From the NCBI RefSeq assembly GCF_030825785.1, contig NZ_JAPJPG010000037.1, positions 1 to 15,083 on the forward strand: DNA of 15,083 nucleotides, read 5' to 3'. The position numbers were made by a program, and so were the translations under genes. The notes beneath the pieces were generated by a model, which was not told the DNA's origin, searched no databases, and saw only the letters and a list, made by a program, of their open reading frames with translations. The number at the start of each line of letters is the position of its first letter. Within the stretch, counting starts at the first letter, position 1. Source of the DNA: Anaerococcus sp. GTDB taxonomy: Bacteria > Bacillota > Clostridia > Tissierellales > Peptoniphilaceae. Positions 1-6,368 of this stretch are shown here, one piece after another.

Positions 1-113
1 AAATTAAGTTTATAAAATTACAAGAAAATAATTTTTAATTTAGGAAATATCTGAAAAAACTCTCTAAAAGTCTAAAAATACTTAAAATGGGGCTGTATTT
101 TTTTCCTTATACA

Positions 114-122
114 TGTTATAAT
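114..122 (+). promoter_or_regulatory. Extended -10 promoter for the M15 peptidase gene
   Basis: TATAAT at 117-122 is preceded by TG at 114-115 with one base between, the extended -10 form. The -35 region 17 bases upstream (94-99, TGTATT) is poor, as is common for extended -10 promoters. It leaves a leader of roughly 120 bases. Upstream, 1-113 is AT-rich with no gene that I can see. Confidence 0.6.
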
Positions 123-177
123 AAATATAAGAAATTTAGCGATCTAAAGTAAGATTTGTAAATTGAAATATATTTAT

Positions 178-212
178 AAGTCTGGGCAAATGATTGCTTA
201 ACCCTTAGACTT
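178..212 (+). other. Possible leader hairpin before the M15 peptidase gene
   Basis: AAGTCT-GGG at 178-186 can pair with CCC-tt-AGACTT at 202-212, giving 9 pairs with a two-base bulge and a 15-base loop. No T-run follows, so it does not look like a terminator. A role in mRNA stability or regulation is only inference. Confidence 0.3.
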
Positions 213-250
213 TACAAAAGACAATATATTGAAATAAATAGAGGAAGGTT

Positions 251-1249
251 ATGTCTAACAGAGGTATCAGAGAATTAAAGAGAAAAAAGAAAAGACAAGC
301 GAGAAAAAGAAGAAAAAAGTTCCTACTAACTAGCCTTGCGGCTATAGCCCTAGTGCTAGGAACAAAATTTCTTAAAACCAATGAAGAAGAATTTATAATC
401 CAAAGACCTGCCGAATACAGGCAAGCCCAGGCAGCTGAAGATTTAGAAGAAGACAAAGAAAAAAAGATAAATGGAGATAAAATCCACATAGCTACCCAAG
501 CTGGATTTAAGGATATAGAAATAGAAGAAGATAAGAAAATTACTGACGATAAGTATGAGGATAGTCTAGTAGAGTTTGTAAGATGCGCCAAGACCCAATA
601 CGCTTACCAATATCCAAATGATTATTCCAAGACTGAAAAGTTCATAGAAAAAGGGGATTATGTCGCCTATTATGGGAGTGAAAATGGTTTTTCAAAAATC
701 AAAATGGACGACAGCTTTTACTATGTCAATAAATTTGGCCTAGAAAAGTTAAATCCTGAAGAAAATATCAAAGTTGTAAATGGAATAAGCTATGTAAGCG
801 AAGCTTATCCTTTGCCAAGTGATTTCAATCCAGGAGTGGATGGAACCGCCAAACGTGCCTTCGAGACTATGCGCCAAGATATGGAAAGAGAAGGTCTTAG
901 TATAAAGATAGCATCTGACTATAGGGACTATGCCCTAGAAGAAAAGATGAAAGAAGCAGGCGAAGTCGATAGTGAAAATCCTGCTACAAGCGAGCACCAA
1001 TTAGGCCAGGCCTTCGACTTTTTCACAGAAGGAAGCAAATATAGTGATAAGTTTGCTACTACTAATGAATACAAGTGGCTTTGTGAAAATGCTTACAAAT
1101 ATGGATTTATAGAAAGATACCCAGAAGATAAACAAGACTTCACAAATCACAGACCGATGCCATGGCACTTTAGATTTGTTGGTGTAGAAAACGCCAAGGA
1201 AATCTATGAAAATGATTTAAGTCTAGAAGAGTATTTGAAGATTAACTGA
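251..1249 (+). CDS. Membrane-anchored M15 family (VanY-type) D-Ala-D-Ala carboxypeptidase-like protein
   Basis: 332 aa. M15B enzymes are zinc peptidases that trim the terminal D-Ala of peptidoglycan stems outside the membrane. The N-terminus is extremely basic (residues 4-23), followed by one hydrophobic segment at about 24-40, which suggests a type II membrane anchor. Residues about 100-165 look like an SH3-type wall-binding domain. The peptidase domain fills the C-terminal half. The S-x-H-x2-G-x-A-x-D motif lies at 247-256, with zinc ligands H249 and D256, and the third ligand is H306 in PWHFRFVG. The catalytic Glu normally three residues before that His is Met303 here, so activity is uncertain. 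The start is supported by GAGGAAGG at 241-248. TGA at 1247-1249 overlaps or abuts the next promoter. Confidence 0.8.
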   Translation: MSNRGIRELKRKKKRQARKRRKKFLLTSLAAIALVLGTKFLKTNEEEFIIQRPAEYRQAQAAEDLEEDKEKKINGDKIHIATQAGFKDIEIEEDKKITDDKYEDSLVEFVRCAKTQYAYQYPNDYSKTEKFIEKGDYVAYYGSENGFSKIKMDDSFYYVNKFGLEKLNPEENIKVVNGISYVSEAYPLPSDFNPGVDGTAKRAFETMRQDMEREGLSIKIASDYRDYALEEKMKEAGEVDSENPATSEHQLGQAFDFFTEGSKYSDKFATTNEYKWLCENAYKYGFIERYPEDKQDFTNHRPMPWHFRFVGVENAKEIYENDLSLEEYLKIN

Positions 1250-1277
1250 TTGTATTTTTTTGGAAATTCGATATAAT
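1250..1277 (+). promoter_or_regulatory. Promoter of ridA
   Basis: TTGTAT at 1250-1255, a 16-base spacer and TATAAT at 1272-1277. It begins at the base after the stop of the M15 gene. No terminator separates the two genes, so some read-through into ridA is possible. Confidence 0.6.
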
Positions 1278-1311
1278 ATAGGTGTAAATAGAATTAAATT
1301 AAGGAGTTTAT

Positions 1312-1683
1312 ATGAAAGCAATTAACACAAATGATGCTCCAAAAGCAGTAGGAGCTTACGTACAAGGTATAGCAACTGATAGTTTAGTATTTACTTCAGG
1401 ACAACTTCCACTAGACCCAAAAACAGGTGAGCTAGTTACAGAGATCAAAGCTGCAACTAAGCAAGCTCTAGAAAATGTAGAAAACATCCTAAAAGAAGCA
1501 GGATCAAGCAGGGATAAGGTTATCAAATGCGTTGTTTACTTAAACGATATCAACAACTTCAAGGCATTTGATGAAGTATATGCAGAATTCTTCAAAGACC
1601 ACAAACCAGCTAGATCAGCCTTCGAAGTAGCAAATCTTCCAAAAGACGGCCTACTAGAAATCGAAGCTATCGCAAGCTTATAA
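1312..1683 (+). CDS. ridA: RidA/YjgF/YER057c family reactive enamine/imine deaminase
   Basis: 123 aa, the full usual length. RidA proteins are cytosolic trimers that hydrolyse reactive enamines and imines (for example 2-aminoacrylate made by PLP-dependent serine/threonine dehydratases) and so protect PLP enzymes. Visible family signatures are FTSGQLPLDP near residues 27-36 and the C-terminal block PARSAFEVANLPKDG...EIEAIA. R101 matches the carboxylate-binding arginine of true RidA members and E118 the conserved glutamate. The usual GPYSQ near the N-terminus reads GAYVQ (14-18), keeping the Tyr. The start is supported by AAGGAG at 1301-1306. The gene has its own promoter and is followed by a strong terminator. 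Confidence 0.93.
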   Translation: MKAINTNDAPKAVGAYVQGIATDSLVFTSGQLPLDPKTGELVTEIKAATKQALENVENILKEAGSSRDKVIKCVVYLNDINNFKAFDEVYAEFFKDHKPARSAFEVANLPKDGLLEIEAIASL

Positions 1684-1688
1684 AACAT

Positions 1689-1718
1689 AAAAGCGGCAGT
1701 TTAATCTGTCGTTTTTTT
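1689..1718 (+). terminator. Intrinsic terminator after ridA
   Basis: GCGGCAG and CTGTCG pair around a TTTAAT loop, with one G-T pair and flanking A-T pairs, followed by seven Ts (1712-1718). It lies in the 54-base gap before the M20 gene, whose ribosome-binding site starts only a few bases later. Confidence 0.88.
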
Positions 1719-1737
1719 ATATCGAAAAGGAGCCCTC

Positions 1738-2928
1738 ATGGAGGATTTTTTAATACAAAATCAGATAGAGAAGGATAAGAAGAAAATAATAGAAACAAGG
1801 AGAAAACTTCATAGGATGGCTGAAGTTTCCGGCAAGGAATTTAAGACTAGTAAGTTGCTCAAAGAAGAAGTACAAAAGCTAGGGCTTGCCATAGTAGAAG
1901 TGTCAACAACTGGTTTTTATGCTGTATTAGACAGTGGACTACCTGGCAAAACCTTGGCTCTTAGAACTGATATAGATGCCCTACCAATCTGTGAAAACTC
2001 CTTTAATTTAACTAGGGAAAAGTATTCAGTATCAGACGAAAAAGAAGCATCCCATGCTTGTGGTCACGACGGCCATATGACAATCCTTCTAGAGAGTATG
2101 AAGATTCTAGTAGAAAATAAGGACAAAATCAATGGAAGGCTTATTTTTATCTTTGAGGAAGGGGAAGAGACAGGTTCTGGAATTTTCCCTATGGTAGAGG
2201 TTTTAGAAAAAGAAAATATAGATGCCTTTTATGGAAATCACCTGGCAAATTTCCTAAAAACAGGAGAGATTGCAATCGATAAGGGTCCAATCATGGCAGG
2301 TTTTATCAGAACTAGGTTTACAATTAAAGGAATTGGAGGCCACTCATCAAGACCCGACCTTGCAGTAAGTCCAATATTTGCCCAAGCCGCCATCATCCAA
2401 TCTCTTGCGTCAAGCTGGGTCAATAGACTCGATCCAACCAAGACCGTAACCCTAGGCCTATCTACCATACATGGGGGAAGTGCCCACAATGTTATTGCCG
2501 ATAAGGTAACAATTGATGGGACCTTGAGATATTTCGATAGAAAAGAAGTCGAAAAGGCCATCGATCAAATAGATATAGTAGGAAGAAACATTGCTAGAGC
2601 CCACGGATGTGAATTTATCAATGAAACAGGCATTGAACAATACGATCCTGTTATAAATGACCCAGACCTTTCAGCATTAATGGAAGATAATATCAAAGAA
2701 TATTTTGGAGATAATATTAAAAGAGATGTAAGATGGTTCGCCTCAGAATCCTTTGAGGCCTATGGCAAGCTTGCCCCATCTCTCTTTGCCCTAGTAGGAA
2801 CTCTAAATGATAAGAAGGGAAGTGGGGCAGAGCATCACACACCAGAATTTGACCTAGATGAAGACAGCCTTGATTATGGTATCTATGCTATGGTCAAGTT
2901 TGCTACAAGCTTTCTAGCTAATAAATAA
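1738..2928 (+). CDS. M20 family metallo-amidohydrolase (N-acyl-amino acid/hippurate hydrolase type)
   Basis: 396 aa, normal for family M20D. These cytosolic di-metal enzymes cleave an acyl group or small residue from N-acyl amino acids, hippurate, indole conjugates or small peptides. Motifs seen are RTDIDALPI (76-84), HACGHDGH (106-113, metal ligands C108 and H110), EEGEETGSG (140-148, with the catalytic and ligand glutamates) and the C-terminal HHTPEFDLDEDSL that closes the active site. The central block beginning near residue 185 (GGHSSRP) is the dimerisation (lid) domain. The start ATG is backed by AAAAGGAG at 1725-1732, five bases away. The substrate cannot be read from sequence. No clear promoter lies between the ridA terminator and this gene, so it may depend on read-through or on a promoter inside ridA. 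Confidence 0.88.
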   Translation: MEDFLIQNQIEKDKKKIIETRRKLHRMAEVSGKEFKTSKLLKEEVQKLGLAIVEVSTTGFYAVLDSGLPGKTLALRTDIDALPICENSFNLTREKYSVSDEKEASHACGHDGHMTILLESMKILVENKDKINGRLIFIFEEGEETGSGIFPMVEVLEKENIDAFYGNHLANFLKTGEIAIDKGPIMAGFIRTRFTIKGIGGHSSRPDLAVSPIFAQAAIIQSLASSWVNRLDPTKTVTLGLSTIHGGSAHNVIADKVTIDGTLRYFDRKEVEKAIDQIDIVGRNIARAHGCEFINETGIEQYDPVINDPDLSALMEDNIKEYFGDNIKRDVRWFASESFEAYGKLAPSLFALVGTLNDKKGSGAEHHTPEFDLDEDSLDYGIYAMVKFATSFLANK

Positions 2929-2942
2929 TTTATTATTTTTTC
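2920..2942 (+). terminator. Weak AT-only hairpin after the M20 gene, possible terminator
   Basis: AATAAAT at 2920-2926 and ATTTATT at 2928-2934 form a perfect AT-only inverted repeat overlapping the stop codon, followed by ATTTTTTC. The stem is weak and has a one-base loop, so efficient termination is doubtful. Confidence 0.3.
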
Positions 2943-2947
2943 TTATC

Positions 2948-2963
2948 TTGGGTATAAATACTA
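2948..2963 (+). promoter_or_regulatory. Probable promoter element of the peroxiredoxin gene (TTGGGTATAAATACTA)
   Basis: TATAAA at 2953-2958 is a plausible -10, with no convincing -35. The surrounding 16-mer is nearly repeated at 10205-10220 upstream of the acyl-CoA dehydrogenase gene, and partly at 7215-7230 upstream of the aldehyde dehydrogenase gene. It sits 24 bases before the start codon. Confidence 0.45.
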
Positions 2964-2987
2964 GTAAGAGAGAATTAGGAGGATAAA

Positions 2988-3440
2988 ATGACAATTCAAG
3001 TTAATCAAGAAGCAATAGACTTTACATTAAAAGATCAATTCAAAGAAGATGTTAAACTAAGCGAGCTTAAAGGGAAAAAAGTAATTCTTTCTTGGCACCC
3101 ACTAGCTTACACACCAGTTTGTACTGACCAAATGAGATCTCTTGAAAGAAACTACGAAAGAATCCAAGAAAAGGGAGACACAGTAGTTATAGGTCTTTCT
3201 GTAGATCCATTCCCAGCCAAGGCAAAATGGGCAGATATACTTGATCTAAAAGATCTTAAGATAGTATCAGACTTTTTCCCATATGCTGAAGTAACCAAGG
3301 CTTATGGTCTCTTCAACGAAGAAAACGGAGCAAGTAAACGTGCCAATGTTATTATCGATGAAGAAGGAAAAGTAAAATGGGTTAAGGTATATGGAGGAAG
3401 CGAACTTCCTGACATAGAAGAAGTTATAGAAAATCTATAA
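2988..3440 (+). CDS. One-cysteine peroxiredoxin (AhpC/TSA fold)
   Basis: 150 aa. It reduces hydrogen peroxide or organic peroxides in the cytoplasm using a peroxidatic cysteine. The active-site pattern P-x3-T-x2-C is P38-T42-C45 (PLAYTPVCT). C45 is the only cysteine in the protein, so there is no resolving cysteine. It therefore works as a 1-Cys enzyme and needs an outside thiol or protein partner such as thioredoxin or a low-molecular-weight thiol. The later AYGLFNEENGASKRANVIIDEEG region carries the conserved arginine of the family. The start is set by AGGAGG at 2977-2982, five bases before ATG. The gene stands alone, with its own promoter element and a strong terminator. AhpE- or BCP-like subfamily placement is not certain. 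Confidence 0.92.
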   Translation: MTIQVNQEAIDFTLKDQFKEDVKLSELKGKKVILSWHPLAYTPVCTDQMRSLERNYERIQEKGDTVVIGLSVDPFPAKAKWADILDLKDLKIVSDFFPYAEVTKAYGLFNEENGASKRANVIIDEEGKVKWVKVYGGSELPDIEEVIENL

Positions 3441-3446
3441 AATATT

Positions 3447-3477
3447 TAAATCTCGCTTTTAAGAGCGGGATTTTTTC
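3447..3477 (+). terminator. Intrinsic terminator after the peroxiredoxin gene
   Basis: AATCTCGCT pairs with AGCGGGATT (one G-T pair) around a short TTTAAG loop, followed by a run of Ts (3471-3476). It separates the peroxiredoxin from the zinc operon. Confidence 0.92.
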
Positions 3478-3511
3478 TTTGCCAGCAAACGTTAAGAAAA
3501 TAACAATTAAA

Positions 3512-3529
3512 GATAATGCAAATCATTCT
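3512..3529 (+). promoter_or_regulatory. Fur/Zur-like operator upstream of the zinc operon, site 1
   Basis: GATAATGCAAATCATTCT resembles the Fur-family box GATAATGATAATCATTATC, with most positions matching. It ends at the first base of the -35 hexamer (TTGACA, 3529-3534). Its right half, AAATCATTCT at 3520-3529, recurs inverted at 3588-3597. Because the operon is for zinc uptake, Zur or another metal sensor is the likely ligand (inference). Confidence 0.5.
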
Positions 3530-3557
3530 TGACAAATAATAAAATAGGTGCTATCAT
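3529..3557 (+). promoter_or_regulatory. Strong promoter of the zinc operon
   Basis: TTGACA at 3529-3534, a 17-base spacer and TATCAT at 3552-3557. The perfect -35 and ideal spacing make this one of the two best sigma-A-type promoters in the window. Operator-like words lie on both sides. Confidence 0.82.
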
Positions 3558-3587
3558 AATCTTGTCAGGATAAGTCTACAGCTTAAC

Positions 3588-3597
3588 AGAATGATTT
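3588..3597 (-). promoter_or_regulatory. Inverted second copy of the operator word, site 2
   Basis: AGAATGATTT is the exact reverse complement of AAATCATTCT at 3520-3529. The centres are 68 bases apart, with the promoter between them. Position is downstream of the expected transcription start and upstream of the zinT ribosome-binding site (AAGGAG, 3621-3626). This would suit a repressor acting at two sites, with or without looping. Confidence 0.45.
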
Positions 3598-3632
3598 ACC
3601 TACATAAAATATAATTAAATAAGGAGATAAAT

Positions 3633-4337
3633 ATGAAAAAGAAAAATACTATAGCACTAACAGCGATTCTTTCGCTAGGTTTAATACTAGCAGCTTGTGG
3701 AAATGACAATGCTAAAGATAAAGAAGCTAATAACAAGGCACAAGTAGAAGAGAAAGCCGATACTGAAACTAAAGATAATTCAAGCAAAGAAAATGTTGCA
3801 GAAAAGAAGGAAGAAAGTACTTCTGATCAAAAGATGGATGATGTTTCTTTAGCTGATTGGGAAGGAAAATGGAATTCAATGTCTGCTTATCTAGATAAAA
3901 ACGAGGTCCAAGAAGCCTTTACAGACCTAGCTAAGAAGGAAAACACTGATGAAGAAAGCGCCAAGAAGGCCTATGTAGAAAAAAGACACTGCGATTTTAA
4001 TGGTCTAGAGATTGAAGGAAATAAGGTTAAGTTCTACAATGAATTTCCTGATGAAGGCAAAGAGGCCACAGCAGAAGTTGAATATAAATATGTTGATAAA
4101 CAAGAAGTAAAACACGGAAATCACATGCTAGAATGGGATATATTTGAAGCAGTAAGCCCAGATGCTGAGTATAAGTACCTACTTATGATGCCAATCCACG
4201 GAGAGGAAAGTTTGACACATTTCCATATGAGATATGGTAATGATAAGGATGAACTATTAGGAGAAGAAAAATGGTTCCCAACATTTGTTAAGCCAAACAC
4301 AACAGACCAACAAATCATGGATGAAATTACAGAATAG
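3633..4337 (+). CDS. zinT: ZinT (YodA)-like zinc-binding lipoprotein
   Basis: 234 aa. ZinT proteins bind zinc outside the membrane and hand it to the ZnuA/AdcA-type binding protein. The N-terminus is a lipoprotein signal ending LILAAC, with lipidated C22. A charged, low-complexity linker runs to about residue 70. The ZinT domain (about 72-234) starts with LADWEGKWNSMSAYL and carries the metal-site histidines H189, H196 and H198 in IHGEESLTHFHMRYG. Compared with E. coli ZinT as I recall it, the loop between the first and second His is two residues shorter. In streptococci this domain is fused to the C-terminus of AdcA, whereas here it is a separate protein encoded first in the operon. RBS AAGGAG at 3621-3626. 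Expression is probably zinc-repressed through the flanking operator-like sites. Confidence 0.88.
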   Translation: MKKKNTIALTAILSLGLILAACGNDNAKDKEANNKAQVEEKADTETKDNSSKENVAEKKEESTSDQKMDDVSLADWEGKWNSMSAYLDKNEVQEAFTDLAKKENTDEESAKKAYVEKRHCDFNGLEIEGNKVKFYNEFPDEGKEATAEVEYKYVDKQEVKHGNHMLEWDIFEAVSPDAEYKYLLMMPIHGEESLTHFHMRYGNDKDELLGEEKWFPTFVKPNTTDQQIMDEITE

Positions 4338-4343
4338 ATTTTG

Positions 4344-4375
4344 TAAGAGGGATGGGCTTATCTCGTCCCTTTTTT
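4344..4375 (+). terminator. Internal terminator/attenuator between zinT and znuA
   Basis: GGGATGGG at 4349-4356 and CTCGTCCC at 4362-4369 pair fully (two G-T pairs) around the loop CTTAT and are followed by six Ts (4370-4375). The znuA ribosome-binding site begins at once after it, so the znu genes appear to rely on read-through. The arrangement should give more zinT than znuACB transcript. Confidence 0.85.
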
Positions 4376-4377
4376 GT

Positions 4378-4383
4378 GAGGAG
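4378..4383 (+). promoter_or_regulatory. Ribosome-binding site that fixes the znuA start at 4388
   Basis: GAGGAG lies four bases before ATG 4388. The earlier in-frame ATG at 4352 sits inside the terminator stem without a ribosome-binding site and would put non-signal residues in front of the lipoprotein signal, so 4388 is chosen. Confidence 0.85.
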
Positions 4384-4387
4384 AATA

Positions 4388-5716
4388 ATGAAGAAAATAA
4401 ATAAATTAATATATCTACTGATTCTTGTTTTCAGTCTGACCTCTTGCAATAAAGCAGAAGAAGATAAGGATAAGCCATTAATCTATACATCCTTCTATCC
4501 GATTAATGACTTGACTAGTAAAATTGCTGGAGATACGGCAAATGTTAAATCCTTTATGCCAGAGGGCAAGGAAGCCCACTTATGGGAGCCTTCACCAAAG
4601 GATATGAAAAAGCTCGCCAAAGCAGACCTATTAGTAGTAAATGGAGCGAATATGGAGCCATGGCTTGAAAGTGTAAGGGAAAACCTACCGAATCTAGAAA
4701 TATTGAAATTATCAGATTCGGTTGATCTAATCACCTACAAGGGCCAGGCTGCAGTCGGAGATTTCCAATATATGGCAAGACTTGACTTGACTGATAAAAC
4801 TCAGAAGTTCGACTTTGCCCATACCCACGAGGACATGATGAGGGTAGCCTTCATAAAAGATACTGGACTAAGAGGAGAAGACCTTGTTAAAAAGGCCAAG
4901 GAAGTAATGAATCAGAAAGGAAATCTAGTAGCCCAAAAATCTACTATAGAGGTAGAAGAGGGCAAGGTCTATGGTCTCGAGATGGGGCATGAGTCAGGAG
5001 AAATCTTCTACAAGATGCCTGAAGCAGGATCATGGATTTTCATATCAGATAGGATAAGCGAAGACCTTCTTCCATACTATTTGATGGATGAAAATGGAAA
5101 TTTACTAAAAGATGATGGTAGAGAAGAGTCTCTTATGGAAGGATCATCATCTGGTTTCGATAAGATAAGCTACGATCCTCATTCCTGGCTTTCGATTGTA
5201 AATGCCAAAAAATATTTAAACGCTATCCAGGATAAATTGATAGAAAAGTATCCGGAAAATGAAAAGATTTACAAGAAGAATAAGCTAAAATATGTCGATC
5301 AACTTACAGATATAGACGCAGAATATAAGGAGAAATTTAAAGACCTTGATCAGAGAGAATTTCTCGTAATCCATTATGCCTACCAATATCTGGCTAGGGA
5401 TTTCGATTTAATCCAATATCCTCTCCAAGGATTAACGAGCCTAGAAAGTCCAAGTCTAAAGACTATAAAAAAGGCGGTAGAGTTTGCTAATAGTAAGGGA
5501 ATAGACACAATATTTTATGAATACGGTAAAAACCCTAAGGAAGCTAAGGCTTTGGCCGAAGAACTACATGGCAAGACAAAGCCTTTAGCATCGATGGAGT
5601 TTGTGACTAAGGAGCAAGAAGAAGAGGGAATGGATTATATTGACCTAATGAGGATGAATCTAGAAAACTTATATGATTCTATGAAAGGAGAAGCTGATGA
5701 AGGCAATAGCAATTAA
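4388..5716 (+). CDS. znuA: Zinc ABC transporter substrate-binding lipoprotein (ZnuA/AdcA) with a large insert domain
   Basis: 442 aa from ATG 4388. This cluster A-I binding protein captures zinc outside the membrane for ZnuBC. Signal: MKKINKLIYL then SLTSC, lipidated C20. Metal-site residues visible are H64 (AHLWEPSP), H265 (DPHSWLSI) and H329 (FLVIHYAYQY). The fourth, usually Asp or Glu, is probably E404. Typical family members run about 300 residues. Here about 145 extra residues (roughly 113-260) sit between the first and second ligand blocks, where the family normally has only a short His-rich loop. The insert has its own HTHED (145-149) and GHE (200-202) motifs and a compact, non-repetitive composition. 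I do not recognise the inserted domain. The gene overlaps znuC by 20 bases, pointing to translational coupling. Confidence 0.92.
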   Translation: MKKINKLIYLLILVFSLTSCNKAEEDKDKPLIYTSFYPINDLTSKIAGDTANVKSFMPEGKEAHLWEPSPKDMKKLAKADLLVVNGANMEPWLESVRENLPNLEILKLSDSVDLITYKGQAAVGDFQYMARLDLTDKTQKFDFAHTHEDMMRVAFIKDTGLRGEDLVKKAKEVMNQKGNLVAQKSTIEVEEGKVYGLEMGHESGEIFYKMPEAGSWIFISDRISEDLLPYYLMDENGNLLKDDGREESLMEGSSSGFDKISYDPHSWLSIVNAKKYLNAIQDKLIEKYPENEKIYKKNKLKYVDQLTDIDAEYKEKFKDLDQREFLVIHYAYQYLARDFDLIQYPLQGLTSLESPSLKTIKKAVEFANSKGIDTIFYEYGKNPKEAKALAEELHGKTKPLASMEFVTKEQEEEGMDYIDLMRMNLENLYDSMKGEADEGNSN

Positions 5717-6368
5717 GGATTTAAGCTTTGCTTATAGGAAAGAAAATGTAATTAAATCTTGCAATCTAGAAGTTGAATCTGGCGAACTTGTATTAATCAT
5801 AGGGGGAAATGGATCAGGAAAATCAACCCTTGTCAAGCTAATGCTAGGAGAGCTAGAGCCTGATAAGGGAAGTATAAAGATTTTGGGTAAGGATATTGCA
5901 AAATACAAGTCCTATAAGAAAATTGGCTACGTTCCCCAAGTCAATGTAGTAAACAAAATTGCATTTCCTATAACTTGTATGGAGCTTGTTGCCCTCAATC
6001 TCTATGAAGATTTTGGTTTTATCAAAATACCTAAGAAAGTCCACTATGATAAGGCAAGGGATATACTCATCAAAATGGGCATGGAGGAATTTATCAATAC
6101 TCCGGTAAACGAACTATCTGGAGGACTTGCCCAAAGAGCCATGATTGCCAAGGCTATGATAAATATGCCAGAACTTTTAATCTTAGACGAGCCAACTGCT
6201 GGTGTCGATAAGGAAAATAAAGAAATGTTCTTTAAGACACTAAAGAAACTACAGGAAGATCTGGGTATAACTATAGTTATGATTACCCATGAGCTTAAGG
6301 AAATGGAGGATATACAAATGACTAAGACCCAGTATAGGATGAATGAAGGGAGATTGAGTTTATGTTAG
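5697..6368 (+). CDS. znuC: Zinc ABC transporter ATP-binding protein
   Basis: 223 aa, a typical single-domain ABC ATPase that powers zinc import through ZnuB from the cytoplasmic face. Walker A is GGNGSGKST (36-44), the Q-loop glutamine is Q81, the signature is LSGGLAQR (140-147), Walker B is LLILDEP (160-166) with catalytic E166-region glutamate adjacent to D164, and the H-loop histidine is H198. RBS AAAGGAG at 5684-5690 lies inside the end of znuA. The start codon overlaps the znuA stop by 20 bases and the gene overlaps znuB by 7 bases, so the three are tightly coupled. Zinc specificity is assigned from the neighbouring zinT and znuA, since the ATPase alone would not separate zinc from manganese or iron. 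Confidence 0.93.
   Translation: MKAIAIKDLSFAYRKENVIKSCNLEVESGELVLIIGGNGSGKSTLVKLMLGELEPDKGSIKILGKDIAKYKSYKKIGYVPQVNVVNKIAFPITCMELVALNLYEDFGFIKIPKKVHYDKARDILIKMGMEEFINTPVNELSGGLAQRAMIAKAMINMPELLILDEPTAGVDKENKEMFFKTLKKLQEDLGITIVMITHELKEMEDIQMTKTQYRMNEGRLSLC

Noticed and set aside
14..35. AT-only inverted repeat AAAATTA/TAATTTT near the left edge as a terminator
   Set aside because: The stem is only 7 weak pairs in very AT-rich DNA, where such repeats arise by chance, and no gene end is visible beside it.
205..591. 128-codon minus-strand open frame under the M15 peptidase gene
   Set aside because: No ribosome-binding site or family match. The plus-strand frame has clear M15 motifs and a good start, so this is a shadow.
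2238..2561. 107-codon minus-strand open frame inside the M20 gene
   Set aside because: Lies wholly within a conserved gene, with no recognisable domain.
4352..4387. Upstream start of znuA at ATG 4352
   Set aside because: It lies inside a terminator stem, lacks a ribosome-binding site and would precede the lipoprotein signal. ATG 4388 with GAGGAG fits.
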